Counted from the first letter of the stretch, positions 35,639 through 44,665 are shown. The stretch is 64,000 bases of DNA from Bacteroidales bacterium (GCA_017449975.1 JAFSYK010000091.1:1-64000), one strand, 5' to 3'. Numbers and translations are program-made. The notes: a model not told the origin generated them from the sequence alone.

Positions 35639-38497
35639 ATGAAGCGGACGGACAACGAGGCGGAACTGATTACTATTAAAGGGGCGCGGGTCAACAACCT
35701 GCAGAATATCGACGTCACCATACCCCGCAACAAGCTGGTGGTGGTCACCGGCGTGAGCGGCAGCGGTAAGTCGAGCCTGGTTTTCGACACCCTCTATGCC
35801 GAAGGCCAGCGACGCTATGTGGAGAGCCTGAGCAGCTATGCGCGCCAGTTCATGGGACGCATGGCCAAGCCCGAGGTGGACTACATCCACGGCATCGCCC
35901 CTGCCGTGGCCATAGAACAGAAAGTCAACACCGGCAACCCCCGATCGACGGTGGGCACCAGCACCGAGATATACGAATACCTCAAGCTGCTCTTCGCCCG
36001 CATAGGACGCACCTTCTCCCCCATATCGGGCTGCGAGGTGCGGCGCCATTCGGTGAGCGATGTCGTCGACCATATCTACAGTCTGCCGCCCGACACGGCG
36101 GTCATGATATTGGCCCCGCTGAAGGCCGACACCAGCGACCAGCTCGACGGCCAGCTGTCGATGCTGCAACAGGAGGGCTTTGTGCGCATCAGCGTCAAAG
36201 GCACCGTGGTACGCATCGAAGACTATCTGGCAACGCCCCACGACAAATGTGTCAGTCTTGACCTTGTGGTCGACCGCGTACACACCGATGCCGCCAACGA
36301 CGACCAGCGGTCGCGTGTGGCCGAATCGGTGCAGAGTGCTTTCTTCGAAGGCCGTGGCGCCTGCAGCATCACCAGTCAGCCTGCCGACAGCGATACGATG
36401 CAACGTGCCGACTTCTCCAACCGCTTCGAGGCCGACGGCATCACGTTCGAGAAACCCAACCCCAACTTTTTCAGCTTCAACAACCCCTACGGCGCCTGCC
36501 CCACCTGCCAAGGCTACGGCAGCACCATCGGCATCGACGAAAACATCGTGGTGCCCAACAAGAGCCTGTCCATCTATGAAGATGCGGTGGTCTGTTGGCG
36601 CGGCGAGAAGATGAACGAATGGAAGCAGATGCTCATCCAGCTGGCGTCGCGCATGGACTTCCCCATCCACAAGCCCTACAACCAGCTCACCAAACGGGAG
36701 CACGACATCCTGTGGCACGGCTACGGCAACTGGGAAGGCATCGACGGCTTCTTCAAATGGGTGGAGTCGCAGAACTACAAGATACAATACCGTGTGATGC
36801 TGGCACGCTTCCGCGGCAAGACCGTCTGTCCCGACTGCCACGGCAGCCGGCTGCGCAAAGATGCCGACTACGTCAAAGTCGGCGGGAAAAATATCTCCGA
36901 ACTGGTACGCATGCCCATCAGCGACTTTGCGCAATGGGTCGAGACGCTGCAGCTGACCGACAATGAGCAAGCCATCTCGGCGCGCCTGATGAAAGAGTTG
37001 CGCACCCGTTCCGACTATCTTATCCGCGTGGGACTAGGGTACCTCTCGCTGGATCGACCCTCCAACACGCTGAGTGGCGGCGAGGCACAGCGCATCAACC
37101 TGGCCACCTCGCTGGGCAGCTCGCTCATCGGATCGCTCTACATACTTGACGAGCCCTCCATTGGACTGCATCCGCGCGACACGCAGCGTCTTATCGACGT
37201 ACTGTGCCAGTTGCGCGACCTGGGCAACACCGTCATCGTGGTCGAGCACGACGAAGAAATCATGCGTGCCGCCGACTACATCATCGACATCGGACCGGGA
37301 GCCGGACGCCTCGGCGGACAAGTCGTTTTCGCAGGCCCCCTCCCCTCCCCCAAGGCAAAAACCCTCAAACCCTCCGCTACCAAGACTAACACAATCTCTC
37401 AATCTCTAACGCTTGACTATCTGAACGGACGACTGCGCATCGACATGCCCGACCACCATCGGGTGTGGCGCGACCGCATCCGCATCCACGGCGCATACCT
37501 CAACAACCTGAAACATATCGACGTGGAGATTCCGCTCCACGTGCTCACCGTAGTCACCGGTGTCAGCGGCAGCGGCAAGACCAGCCTAATCAAGGGGGTG
37601 CTGTACGACGTGCTGCAGAAACGCTTCGACGGCAACAACGGCTATATCGGTGCCTGCGACGCCATCGACGGCGACCTGAGTCGCATCAGCGGCATTGAGC
37701 TGGTGGACCAGAACCCCATCGGACGTTCGAGCCGCAGCAACCCCGCCACCTACATGAAAGCCTACGACGAGATACGAGCCCTCTACGCCCAGCAGCCGCT
37801 GGCCAAAACCAGAGGCTACAAGGCCGGCTATTTCTCGTTCAACACCGAAGGCGGCCGCTGCGACGCCTGCGAGGGCGAAGGCTACGTCACCATCGGCATG
37901 CAGTTTATGGCCGACGTGCACCTAATCTGCGACGAATGCCACGGCACCCGCTTCAAAGAAGAGACGCTGGAGGTGACGTACCGCGACAAGAACATCAGCC
38001 AAGTGCTGGAGATGACCGTCGACCAGGCTGTCGACTTCTTTGGTGGCGAAGATGGGAAGGACAACCCCGCCATCATCAATCGACTGACGCCGCTGCAAGA
38101 GGTCGGACTGGGTTATCTGACGCTGGGTCAGAGCAGCAGCTCGCTCAGCGGCGGCGAAGCACAGCGCATCAAGCTAGCTTCGTTCCTCAGCAAAGGCAAC
38201 GGCGACGGGTCCAAGCTGTTCATCTTCGACGAGCCGTCGACAGGTCTGCATTTCCACGACATACAGAAACTGCTCCACGCATTCGACCGACTCATTGAGA
38301 AAGGGCACAGCATCGTCGTCATCGAGCACCACCCCGACATCTTCAAGACCGCCGACTGGATTATCGACATCGGTCCCGAAGGCGGCAACGGCGGCGGTCA
38401 GATAGTATTCGCCGGCACACCCGAGGCGCTGGCGGAATGCAAAGCCTCCTATACGGGAAAAGTGATAAAGGAAGTACGCAGTAAAACTAAAAAGTAA
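35639..38497 (+). CDS. uvrA: Excinuclease ABC subunit A
   Basis: Damage-sensing ATPase of nucleotide-excision repair (952 aa) acting with UvrB and UvrC. Two ABC halves: Walker A VTGVSGSGKSSLVFDTL near residue 35-50 and VTGVSGSGKTSLIKGVL near 640; signature LSGGEAQRINLA and LSGGEAQRIKLA. Zinc modules CPTCQGYG...CPDCHGSRL and CDACEGEGY...CDECHGTRF are intact. Between the halves, after GGQVVFAG, a Pro/Ser/Thr-rich stretch (~37345-37410, PLPSPKAKTLKPSATKT) replaces the usual shorter segment and is encoded by CCTCAAACCCTCC-like filler. The start at 35639 lies directly after the fba terminator. Confidence 0.96.
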   Translation: MKRTDNEAELITIKGARVNNLQNIDVTIPRNKLVVVTGVSGSGKSSLVFDTLYAEGQRRYVESLSSYARQFMGRMAKPEVDYIHGIAPAVAIEQKVNTGNPRSTVGTSTEIYEYLKLLFARIGRTFSPISGCEVRRHSVSDVVDHIYSLPPDTAVMILAPLKADTSDQLDGQLSMLQQEGFVRISVKGTVVRIEDYLATPHDKCVSLDLVVDRVHTDAANDDQRSRVAESVQSAFFEGRGACSITSQPADSDTMQRADFSNRFEADGITFEKPNPNFFSFNNPYGACPTCQGYGSTIGIDENIVVPNKSLSIYEDAVVCWRGEKMNEWKQMLIQLASRMDFPIHKPYNQLTKREHDILWHGYGNWEGIDGFFKWVESQNYKIQYRVMLARFRGKTVCPDCHGSRLRKDADYVKVGGKNISELVRMPISDFAQWVETLQLTDNEQAISARLMKELRTRSDYLIRVGLGYLSLDRPSNTLSGGEAQRINLATSLGSSLIGSLYILDEPSIGLHPRDTQRLIDVLCQLRDLGNTVIVVEHDEEIMRAADYIIDIGPGAGRLGGQVVFAGPLPSPKAKTLKPSATKTNTISQSLTLDYLNGRLRIDMPDHHRVWRDRIRIHGAYLNNLKHIDVEIPLHVLTVVTGVSGSGKTSLIKGVLYDVLQKRFDGNNGYIGACDAIDGDLSRISGIELVDQNPIGRSSRSNPATYMKAYDEIRALYAQQPLAKTRGYKAGYFSFNTEGGRCDACEGEGYVTIGMQFMADVHLICDECHGTRFKEETLEVTYRDKNISQVLEMTVDQAVDFFGGEDGKDNPAIINRLTPLQEVGLGYLTLGQSSSSLSGGEAQRIKLASFLSKGNGDGSKLFIFDEPSTGLHFHDIQKLLHAFDRLIEKGHSIVVIEHHPDIFKTADWIIDIGPEGGNGGGQIVFAGTPEALAECKASYTGKVIKEVRSKTKK

Positions 38498-38538
38498 AAA
38501 CTAAAAACTAAAAAGAAAAAGCTAAAAAGTAAAAACTA

Positions 38539-38702
38539 AGAAGCTGTTTAAATTTGATTGATGAGTTTTATTATGGACATGGGCGAGCAGGTTTTTTGCC
38601 TTTCCGATGGAACAATGGGGTTCCATTGTGACTGAGGAAAGGTGAAAAAGATGCCGTTCAGGTACTTTAAGAAAAACATTGAATTAAATTTAAACAGCTT
38701 CT
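38539..38702. mobile_element. 164-bp MITE-like element
   Basis: Perfect 17-bp terminal inverted repeats (AGAAGCTGTTTAAATTT at 38539-38555 and its inverse at 38686-38702). If the ends are taken as GAAGCTG...CAGCTTC, TAA occurs on both sides as a possible target duplication. The interior has no gene but an inner hairpin, TTTCCGATGGAAC...GTTCCATTG...GAGGAAA. AT-rich ends with a GC-richer core. Preceded by AAAAACTAAAAAGT simple repeat (38490-38538). Confidence 0.8.
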
Positions 38703-38723
38703 AAAAGTAAAGAATACGAATAT

Positions 38724-39215
38724 ATGCCAGAATTCTCAACTCTCAATACTCAGTCCGCAATTAAAAAAATACAACGCCGAGCCAATATCGGCCTCTACGG
38801 GTCGCTGATTATCGGTGTCGCCACTTTGCTATTCCATCAGTTCTGCCACTATCGGTTTTATGTCAACGACTACGGCCATCGGCTGATGCTCATTGGCGGC
38901 AGCGTATTGACGGTACTCGTCGTTGCCACCATCCTGCTCACCGTGCGACGCAGCCTGCCACAGATACGACAGCTCGACAGCGTCGAAGAACGGCTGAAAC
39001 GATACACCGACCTCGTCGCCAACCTCTACAACAGCACGCTCGCCGTGGTGTTTATCGACTGCTTGATTGTCGTCCTCGCCCACGAAAGCACCCTCTTCAT
39101 GCTACTGCTGTTGCTCGTCATGTGCCTCGTCATGCTTTATCCCAGCAGTCTGAAGATGAAGGTAGACCTTGGACTGACCGATGAACAGTTCGACCAACTC
39201 TTCCCCCATGAATAG
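38724..39215 (+). CDS. Predicted membrane protein, unknown function
   Basis: A 163-aa protein with about four membrane segments: IGLYGSLIIGVATLLFHQF, LMLIGGSVLTVLVVATILLT, LAVVFIDCLIVVLAHES and STLFMLLLLLVMCLVMLYP. The middle (VRRSLPQIRQLDSVEERLKR) is basic and probably cytosolic. No family recognised. Its N-terminus (MPEFSTLNTQSAIK) is coded by the AATTCTCAACTCTCAATACTCAG intergenic-type repeat, so the true start could be further in. It overlaps mnmE by 8 bp and is probably translationally coupled to it. Confidence 0.65.
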   Translation: MPEFSTLNTQSAIKKIQRRANIGLYGSLIIGVATLLFHQFCHYRFYVNDYGHRLMLIGGSVLTVLVVATILLTVRRSLPQIRQLDSVEERLKRYTDLVANLYNSTLAVVFIDCLIVVLAHESTLFMLLLLLVMCLVMLYPSSLKMKVDLGLTDEQFDQLFPHE

Positions 39216-40569
39216 CACCATCGCCGCCATCGCCACTCCCGCAGGTCGCGGCGCCATCGCCGTGGTGCGGCTGTCGGGCCCCGACGCACTGGCCATCTGC
39301 CAGCGTCACATCCAGCCCACGCTGCAGCCGCGACATGCCAGCTTCGCCTCGTTTGTCGTCGACGGACAGATGCTCGACGAGGTGGTGGCCATCTACTTCC
39401 AGGCGCCGCACTCCTATACGGGAGAGGACGTGGTGGAGATCAGCTGCCACGGCTCCTCCTACATCCAACAGGCGCTATTGGCGACACTGCTCGCCGACGG
39501 CTGCCGCATGGCCGAGCCGGGCGAGTTCACACGGCGTGCTTTCCTCAACGGACGCCTCAACCTGTCGCAGGCCGAAGCCGTGGCAGACCTTATCGACGCC
39601 ACCAACCGTGGCGCACAACGGATGGCCGTCAGCCAACTGCGCGGCGGCTATGCCGCCCTGCTGGGCGAACTGCGTGAACGTTTTGTGGAACTGACGGCAC
39701 TGCTGGAATTGGAGCTGGACTTCAGCGAAGAAGAAGTTGAGTTTGCCGACCGCAGCCAGTTGCGCAACCTGCTCACCACCCTCATTGAGCGTTGCCGGAA
39801 GCTGGCCGACAGCTTCACGCTGGGCAACGCCATCCGCTGCGGCGTACCCGTCGCCATCATCGGACCGCCCAACGCGGGCAAGTCCACCCTGCTCAACCGT
39901 CTGGTCGGCGACGACCGGGCCATCGTCAGCGACCAACCCGGCACTACGCGCGACACCGTGGAAGAGACCGTGACCCTCGACGGCATCGGGTTCCGTTTCA
40001 TCGACACAGCCGGACTGCGGCACAGCGACAACGAGATAGAACAGGTAGGCATCGAGCGCAGCTACCGCGCTGCCAGTCGCGCCACCGTCGTGGTCTATGT
40101 CGTCGACCGCAGCGATAGCGCCAGCCTGCCGCAGCAGCTCGCCGCACTGGCACAATCCGTAGCATTGGCCGACAAGCAACTTATCGTGGTCTGCAACAAG
40201 AGCGACCGCTACAACAACATGCCGCTACCCGTTGCCGAGAATCTGCCAACCGCCGTCGACGCCATCCTCCCCATCTCGGCACAGACTGGTGACGGCATCG
40301 ATGCGCTCCAGCAGCGTCTGACCGACCGTTACCGTCAAGAGGGCGACGACCTTGAACCCACCGTCAGCAACCTGCGCCACTACGAGGCCTTGACACACAT
40401 CGTCGAAGCCAGCCAGCGCGCCCTCGACGCCCTGCAGCAGAACATGCCCGCCGACCTCGTCGCCATCGACCTACGCGACGCCCTCTACCACCTCGGCACC
40501 ATCACCGGAGAAGTAGCCCCCGACGAAATCCTCGGCACCATCTTCTCCCGCTTCTGCGTCGGAAAATAA
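39208..40569 (+). CDS. mnmE: tRNA uridine-5-carboxymethylaminomethyl modification GTPase MnmE
   Basis: A 453-aa GTPase that with MnmG modifies U34 in certain tRNAs. The N-terminal tetrahydrofolate-binding domain has TIAAIATPAGRGAIAVVRLSG and YTGEDVVEISCHGS. The helical domain is followed by the G domain (GPPNAGKSTLLNRLVG, DQPGTTRDTVEE with the K-loop, DTAGLRHS, NKSD). The C-terminus ends in the diagnostic ILGTIFSRFCVGK with its catalytic Cys. Start at 39208 (MNSTIAAIATPAG) is preferred to the ATG at 39181. It is the last housekeeping gene before the AT-rich defence island. Confidence 0.97.
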   Translation: MNSTIAAIATPAGRGAIAVVRLSGPDALAICQRHIQPTLQPRHASFASFVVDGQMLDEVVAIYFQAPHSYTGEDVVEISCHGSSYIQQALLATLLADGCRMAEPGEFTRRAFLNGRLNLSQAEAVADLIDATNRGAQRMAVSQLRGGYAALLGELRERFVELTALLELELDFSEEEVEFADRSQLRNLLTTLIERCRKLADSFTLGNAIRCGVPVAIIGPPNAGKSTLLNRLVGDDRAIVSDQPGTTRDTVEETVTLDGIGFRFIDTAGLRHSDNEIEQVGIERSYRAASRATVVVYVVDRSDSASLPQQLAALAQSVALADKQLIVVCNKSDRYNNMPLPVAENLPTAVDAILPISAQTGDGIDALQQRLTDRYRQEGDDLEPTVSNLRHYEALTHIVEASQRALDALQQNMPADLVAIDLRDALYHLGTITGEVAPDEILGTIFSRFCVGK

Positions 40570-40885
40570 TCTTTGATAACTACCTGCACCTTGCCTTCGT
40601 CATCGGGCAACTAGTACAAAATAAACTGTATCTCTTTGTTCATATTACTTCTAAGTCTTTATTCAATTCGGTATTGTATTACAACCTGTTTCCGTTTATT
40701 TATGGTGAGCTTGTCGTGGTTTGCCGTCGGCTCGGCAGACAACCATCTTGTGATGAGCTTGTCGAATCATCGTTTTCGTTTCCTTACATCTTCCTTCTTC
40801 CATCATACATCTTCCATCTTATTCATATCCAAAAACCGGAAATGATACATCCACCCTGTACTTCAAATCTTGTTTCCTCGGAATA
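40570..40885. other. Left boundary spacer of the defence island
   Basis: A 316-bp AT-rich spacer. It contains a partial repeat start (CCTGTTTCCGTTTATTTATGGTGAGCTTGTCG from ~40685, given here as its start CCTGTTTCCG) and then the full repeat copy R1 (40747-40850). No gene seen. Base composition changes sharply here from GC-rich to AT-rich. Confidence 0.6.
40747..40850 (+). repeat. Island repeat R1
   Basis: About 104 bp, CTTGTGATGAGCTTGTCGAA ... TCCAAAAACCGGAAATGATA. Closely similar copies at 42712-42808 and 44561-44665 bracket the two AlbA_2 genes in the same orientation. Confidence 0.85.
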
Positions 40886-41128
40886 TTATTCAGTTGGCAA
40901 CACCTCCCAATGTCCACCATACGTACCTCCTACACGTCTGATGAAATTGTTCTTTTTCAATTTTTTGGTATTCCAGTAAACGCCATCCTCGGTAAGACAA
41001 CAGGCTTCTGCCAATTCTTTATTGGTGATATGTGGGTTATATTTTATCAACCTAATGATTTTCTCCGTAGTTTTTTCTCTTTTCTCCGTAGTTGTTCCCG
41101 TAGTACTTTCCGTAGTAGTTTACGTAGT
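40886..41128 (-). pseudogene. Orphan C-terminal winged-helix segment after AlbA_2 gene 1
   Basis: In the same frame as the upstream AlbA_2 gene but past its stop (and a second stop at 41120-41122). It reads a Thr/Glu repeat linker (TTESTTGTTTEKREKTTEK) then a winged-helix: IIRLIKYNPHITNKELAEAC, EDGVYWNTKKLKKNNFIRRV and GGTYGGHWEVLPTE, stop. This parallels the intact gene's own tail (QKNPNITTKELGRLCGLNSK ... GSGYSGHWKI). It is best read as an old or alternative 3' cassette displaced by recombination. Confidence 0.75.
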
Positions 41129-42652
41129 TTACTTGTGGGTATCAATAATCTTCCAGTGTCCACTGTAACCACTTCCTACATATTCTATATGAGAGAGTTT
41201 GCTAATATGTCTCTGAATGGTTTTTGAGTTCAAGCCACACAATCTTCCCAACTCCTTGGTTGTAATATTGGGGTTCTTCTGTATTTGTTCCGTTATCCAA
41301 TCGTCGAGTTTGCCTTGAGGGACATCTTGAGGGACATCTTGAGGGACATCTTGAGTGCCACTTTGGGTGCCATTCAGCACCACCGTCTTCTCGCATCCCT
41401 CATGGATGGGGATGAATACATTGATGAAATTACGCTCATCGTTTGTTTCGATTGTGGCTCGCGGCGATCCGTTCTCCTGCATTTCCTCTTGTATTGTTGG
41501 TATGCCAGTCGAGCGACCTTCCGTCAAGTCAAGCTCTTTCAGGAAGTCTCCCAAACGACGGTTGCGGTATCTACGTGAAACAAGACGTTCCCCTCTTTCA
41601 ATGGCAGTTTTTGAAATGGATCTGTCGGGACCTGGAAAACTAAGCACACTTATTCCTTCCGGTTCTACCGAAATCTCCACTGGCTCATATTGCTGATAAT
41701 CGCGATGATACATAGCATTCACAATCACCTCTTCCAGAGCGGCAAGCGGGTAGTTCCAAAAACGATTGGCCTCTTCCTGATAACTCACTTTGAAAACATA
41801 CTCCCGCAACACAGTGGTCTTCAGATAGTTCAATGCACCTTTTATAATCTGCGGCACACTGCCTCGTATTGTTGTCTCGCTGAAGTTGTTCGGCCCTTTG
41901 ACGCGCCCTTCTGGGAAGATAACTATGTCTATCTGAGTGTATTTGAAGAACTTCTCCGGATGCTCGCAGAACATCATCGCTGCCACGTTCTTGATCATGC
42001 GGTTCTCCGTCGGTCCGGTCATCAGTTCCATCTGCTCCAATGTCTCTGCCAAAGGCTGGGTGAACAGCGAAGCCTCCAGCTTGCTACCGATAGTGGCCAG
42101 ATAGTCGCGCAGCAATACCATCGAGATGTCGTTCAAGGTGATTTCGGGGTTCGGACGCTCGTCAAACGGCACACGGTTGGCCATCTCGCGCAGTTCGTCC
42201 AGCACCTCGCCCTTGGCCTCGATGCTGCTCGAGCAACTGCGGACGTAATACTTCATCTTCTTCTCCTTTGCCGTCACGTCCATCGGGATGGCATAGGGAC
42301 GGTTCACGCCCGACGGTGCCCATATCACCAATACCTGCTGCCCGTCAACCTCTTCCAGTGAGGTACGCGGCAAATAGTAAGGGTCAAACATATTGTTATA
42401 TCCCACCATCTTCTTCAATATACCATCTACAGCATCGATATTGATGCCTTTCACGGGACGCTTCGACAAACCGTTATCGTCCTGCTCCACACCCACGAGC
42501 ACATAGCCGCCACCGAGATTGTCGAAGTCGTTGGCAAACGCGCAGAGGCTGTGATAGATGTCCGCAGGGTTCCATCCCTTCTTGAACTCAATCCTGTTTC
42601 CCTCAATCTTTCGCTTGTTCAGCAGGTCTTCTACGTTGATTGGTAGTGCCAT
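41129..42652 (-). CDS. AlbA_2 (Schlafen-like) domain protein 1 with C-terminal winged helix
   Basis: A ~507-aa protein. N-terminal AlbA_2 domain (residues ~5-130: NRIEFKKGWNPADIYHSLCA, GGGYVLVGVEQDDNG). The middle resembles the RecG-type HATPase_c_4 region (LAALEEVIVNAMYHRDYQQY, ISVLSFPGP, RRYRNRRLGDFLKEL, GRSTGIPTI). A linker of four-residue DVPQ units (tandem 12-bp repeat at 41315-41350) leads to a winged helix. Such proteins are usually annotated as regulators or ATP-binding proteins and are enriched in defence and mobile regions; the activity is unknown. Start at 42652 (MALPINVEDLLNKRK) is favoured because the -7 box at 42681-42674 overlaps the upstream ATG. Confidence 0.82.
   Translation of the reverse strand: MALPINVEDLLNKRKIEGNRIEFKKGWNPADIYHSLCAFANDFDNLGGGYVLVGVEQDDNGLSKRPVKGINIDAVDGILKKMVGYNNMFDPYYLPRTSLEEVDGQQVLVIWAPSGVNRPYAIPMDVTAKEKKMKYYVRSCSSSIEAKGEVLDELREMANRVPFDERPNPEITLNDISMVLLRDYLATIGSKLEASLFTQPLAETLEQMELMTGPTENRMIKNVAAMMFCEHPEKFFKYTQIDIVIFPEGRVKGPNNFSETTIRGSVPQIIKGALNYLKTTVLREYVFKVSYQEEANRFWNYPLAALEEVIVNAMYHRDYQQYEPVEISVEPEGISVLSFPGPDRSISKTAIERGERLVSRRYRNRRLGDFLKELDLTEGRSTGIPTIQEEMQENGSPRATIETNDERNFINVFIPIHEGCEKTVVLNGTQSGTQDVPQDVPQDVPQGKLDDWITEQIQKNPNITTKELGRLCGLNSKTIQRHISKLSHIEYVGSGYSGHWKIIDTHK
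41315..41350 (-). repeat. 12-bp tandem repeat coding for DVPQ units
   Basis: Three perfect TTGAGGGACATC units (plus a partial) in the linker before the winged helix. Unit length is a multiple of three, so copy changes alter linker length without frameshift. Confidence 0.85.
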
Positions 42653-42673
42653 ATATTTATTTTTTTCTTTTTG

Positions 42674-42681
42674 CAAAAATA
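42674..42681 (-). promoter_or_regulatory. -7 promoter box of AlbA_2 gene 1
   Basis: Minus-strand TATTTTTG, 22 bp before the start; the flanking TTTTTGCAAAAATACTCAAA is shared with the promoter of AlbA_2 gene 2. Confidence 0.45.
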
Positions 42682-42711
42682 CTCAAATCAGTTAATTTCC
42701 ACACCTGTTTA

Positions 42712-42808
42712 CTTGTGATGAGCTTGTCGAATCATCGTTTTCGTTTCCTTACATCTTCCTTCTTCCATCATACATCTTATCAGTATCCAAAAACCGAAAA
42801 TGTTACAT
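42712..42808 (+). repeat. Island repeat R2
   Basis: Second copy of the CTTGTGATGAGCTTGTCGAA repeat, between the two AlbA_2 genes, with a short deletion (CTTATCAGTATCC in place of CTTCCATCTTATTCATATCC). Confidence 0.85.
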
Positions 42809-42866
42809 ATAATTCACCCAAATTTCATCAACGTCATCTTCCTCACTCATGGCGCAGGAGGGACAC

Positions 42867-44495
42867 CTATTCCCGCGCACCTCTTTTATACCTGTATTTC
42901 TTATTCTTGGTCACGCCCTCAGCTTCCAAAAATCCCAAATCCACAAGCCTGTTGAGGTATCGTCTGGCTTGCCTTTCATCCACAGATAGTAGAGAAAAGA
43001 CATCTGATGCCGCAATGAGTTCCTGAGATTTTGCCATCATGATGATTTCGGACAATCTTTCAGACATCTTTTCGGACATTATTTCGGACAATCGCAACAT
43101 AATATTCTGCTTTTCGGATATTTTTTCGGACAAACCAACATCATTTCGGACATCTTCCCCATTTCCGGACACATATTCGGACACCCCTTCCTCAGGGAAA
43201 GTCAGTTCCTCCGGATGGTCATACAGCTCCAGCATCGCCTTCACATCCTGCTCGTGGCCTCCATTAGGCAACGTGACCGTCACGCGGTCGACCCCCATAT
43301 CCTCGTGGATTTCCGCAGGAGTGTGATAGACATGGTTCCATACATGGAAGATGCTGTTCAGGCCGCTGCCGGCACGCTCACCGTAGTTGATTAAAGAGAA
43401 TATTTTCAGCATAACGCCGTTTCTCGGGTCGGACACGCCGCCCTCGATGGCCTCTTTCTTCGCCACGCGCATGCTGCCCGGATTTGCAAAACTGAAACCC
43501 ACGCTGTTCTTGCTGATGACCAACCCCCTGCGTCCATAAAAATCAGCATGGGCACAGGCGTTAGTGATGGCCTCGCGCAATATCTTGTGTACAGGCGTAT
43601 CATCCACTCTCTGCATACCCCTCATCACGAAAGGAACCTTCAATTCTGCCGTTAACTTCGGCACCACCTTATAGACAAAGTCGAACACATTGCCGCTCCA
43701 GTCGCCCGATGACGACACGATGCGGTCTGTCCATCGCGTGGTAGCCATCTGTCGGTTCTCTTGGTAATCAAGGAAATACTGCGGAAACTCCCTCACAATC
43801 TCATTTTCGTAGCCAAACACCAGCAATCCAGCTGCCGTGGGATGAAAACCGCCGTCGTCGCCCATGGCCGAAGCTCCAATACGCCGCAGGAATACCTCGT
43901 CCTCCAGACGGTTCCATGTATGGTTGGGGTGAATGTTTTGGAACACCTGACGATAGCCGCGTATGCTATCCTGACAGAACACCGTCAAGTCCATCTTCTT
44001 CAGCACCTTTGCGTCCTGTGAGTCCAGTGCCGCATCGCGAAACATGGCCGACACCTCTTCGAGCGAGCACAGATAGTCGCCCTCATGGTTGCGGCGATAA
44101 GTGCCTTTGCGAGGATCCATGCCCTTGAATACCGGACGCGAAGTCCTTTCGGCACGGGGCACTTCAAGCACGATGATATCCTTGCCATCCACATTCTCGA
44201 TGCGCACCCTACGTTCTGTCATCAGGTTCACGCTGATTTTCTGCCGGTTGTTCACCCCGTTCCAGAAGTCCTTTTTCATCTTTTCAGCGTCCTTCAGGCC
44301 TATCACATGGAGTGAGTGGTCGTCATATTCCTTCACGCCCAGCAGGATGCATCCCCCGTCGGTGTTGGCGAAAGCCGAATAGCTGTCCCACAGCGTATCG
44401 GGCATACCCCCTTGAGCCGCCTTAGCCTCCAGTTGGTTCCCCTCGCGGTATTCCTCCAATTTGTTTAGTTCCAAAATGTTCTCTTTTTTCATCAT
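42867..44495 (-). CDS. AlbA_2 (Schlafen-like) domain protein 2
   Basis: A 542-aa protein with the same layout as its neighbour but only distantly similar. AlbA_2 domain at ~10-140 (EYREGNQLEAKAAQGGMPDT, AFANTDGGCILLGVKEYD, IIVLEVPRAERTSRPVFKG). RecG-like/HATPase region (ILREAITNACAHADFYGRRG, FSFANPGSMRVAKKEAIEGG, GERAGSGLNSIF). C-terminal Ser-Glu-Lys repeat linker (SEKISEK, SEIMSEKMSERLSE; bases ~43045-43185) and a winged helix (ELIAASDVFSLLSVDERQAR, YLNRLVDLGFLEAEG). The start may be either of two adjacent ATGs. Flanked by island repeats R2 and R3. Confidence 0.82.
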   Translation of the reverse strand: MMKKENILELNKLEEYREGNQLEAKAAQGGMPDTLWDSYSAFANTDGGCILLGVKEYDDHSLHVIGLKDAEKMKKDFWNGVNNRQKISVNLMTERRVRIENVDGKDIIVLEVPRAERTSRPVFKGMDPRKGTYRRNHEGDYLCSLEEVSAMFRDAALDSQDAKVLKKMDLTVFCQDSIRGYRQVFQNIHPNHTWNRLEDEVFLRRIGASAMGDDGGFHPTAAGLLVFGYENEIVREFPQYFLDYQENRQMATTRWTDRIVSSSGDWSGNVFDFVYKVVPKLTAELKVPFVMRGMQRVDDTPVHKILREAITNACAHADFYGRRGLVISKNSVGFSFANPGSMRVAKKEAIEGGVSDPRNGVMLKIFSLINYGERAGSGLNSIFHVWNHVYHTPAEIHEDMGVDRVTVTLPNGGHEQDVKAMLELYDHPEELTFPEEGVSEYVSGNGEDVRNDVGLSEKISEKQNIMLRLSEIMSEKMSERLSEIIMMAKSQELIAASDVFSLLSVDERQARRYLNRLVDLGFLEAEGVTKNKKYRYKRGARE

Positions 44496-44516
44496 CTCTT
44501 GTTTCTATTTCTTTTG

Positions 44517-44524
44517 CAAAGTTA
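44517..44524 (-). promoter_or_regulatory. -7 promoter box of AlbA_2 gene 2
   Basis: Minus-strand TAACTTTG, 22 bp before the start, the same distance and flanks as for AlbA_2 gene 1. Confidence 0.5.
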
Positions 44525-44560
44525 TTCAAATCAGTTCACATCCTTACCTGTTTTCGTTTC

Positions 44561-44665
44561 CTTGTGGTGAGCTTGTCGAATCATCGTTTTCGTTTCTCCA
44601 CATTTTCCTTCTTCCATCATACATCTTCCATCTTATTAGTATCCAAAAACCGAAAATGCTACACA
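44561..44665 (+). repeat. Island repeat R3
   Basis: Third copy (CTTGTGGTGAGCTTGTCGAA ...), between AlbA_2 gene 2 and the helicase gene; marks the left end of the long minus-strand operon. Confidence 0.85.

Noticed and set aside
41129-44495. AlbA_2 genes as part of the BREX operon
   Set aside because: Each has its own promoter and they are separated from the operon by repeat R3 and a 266-bp gap.
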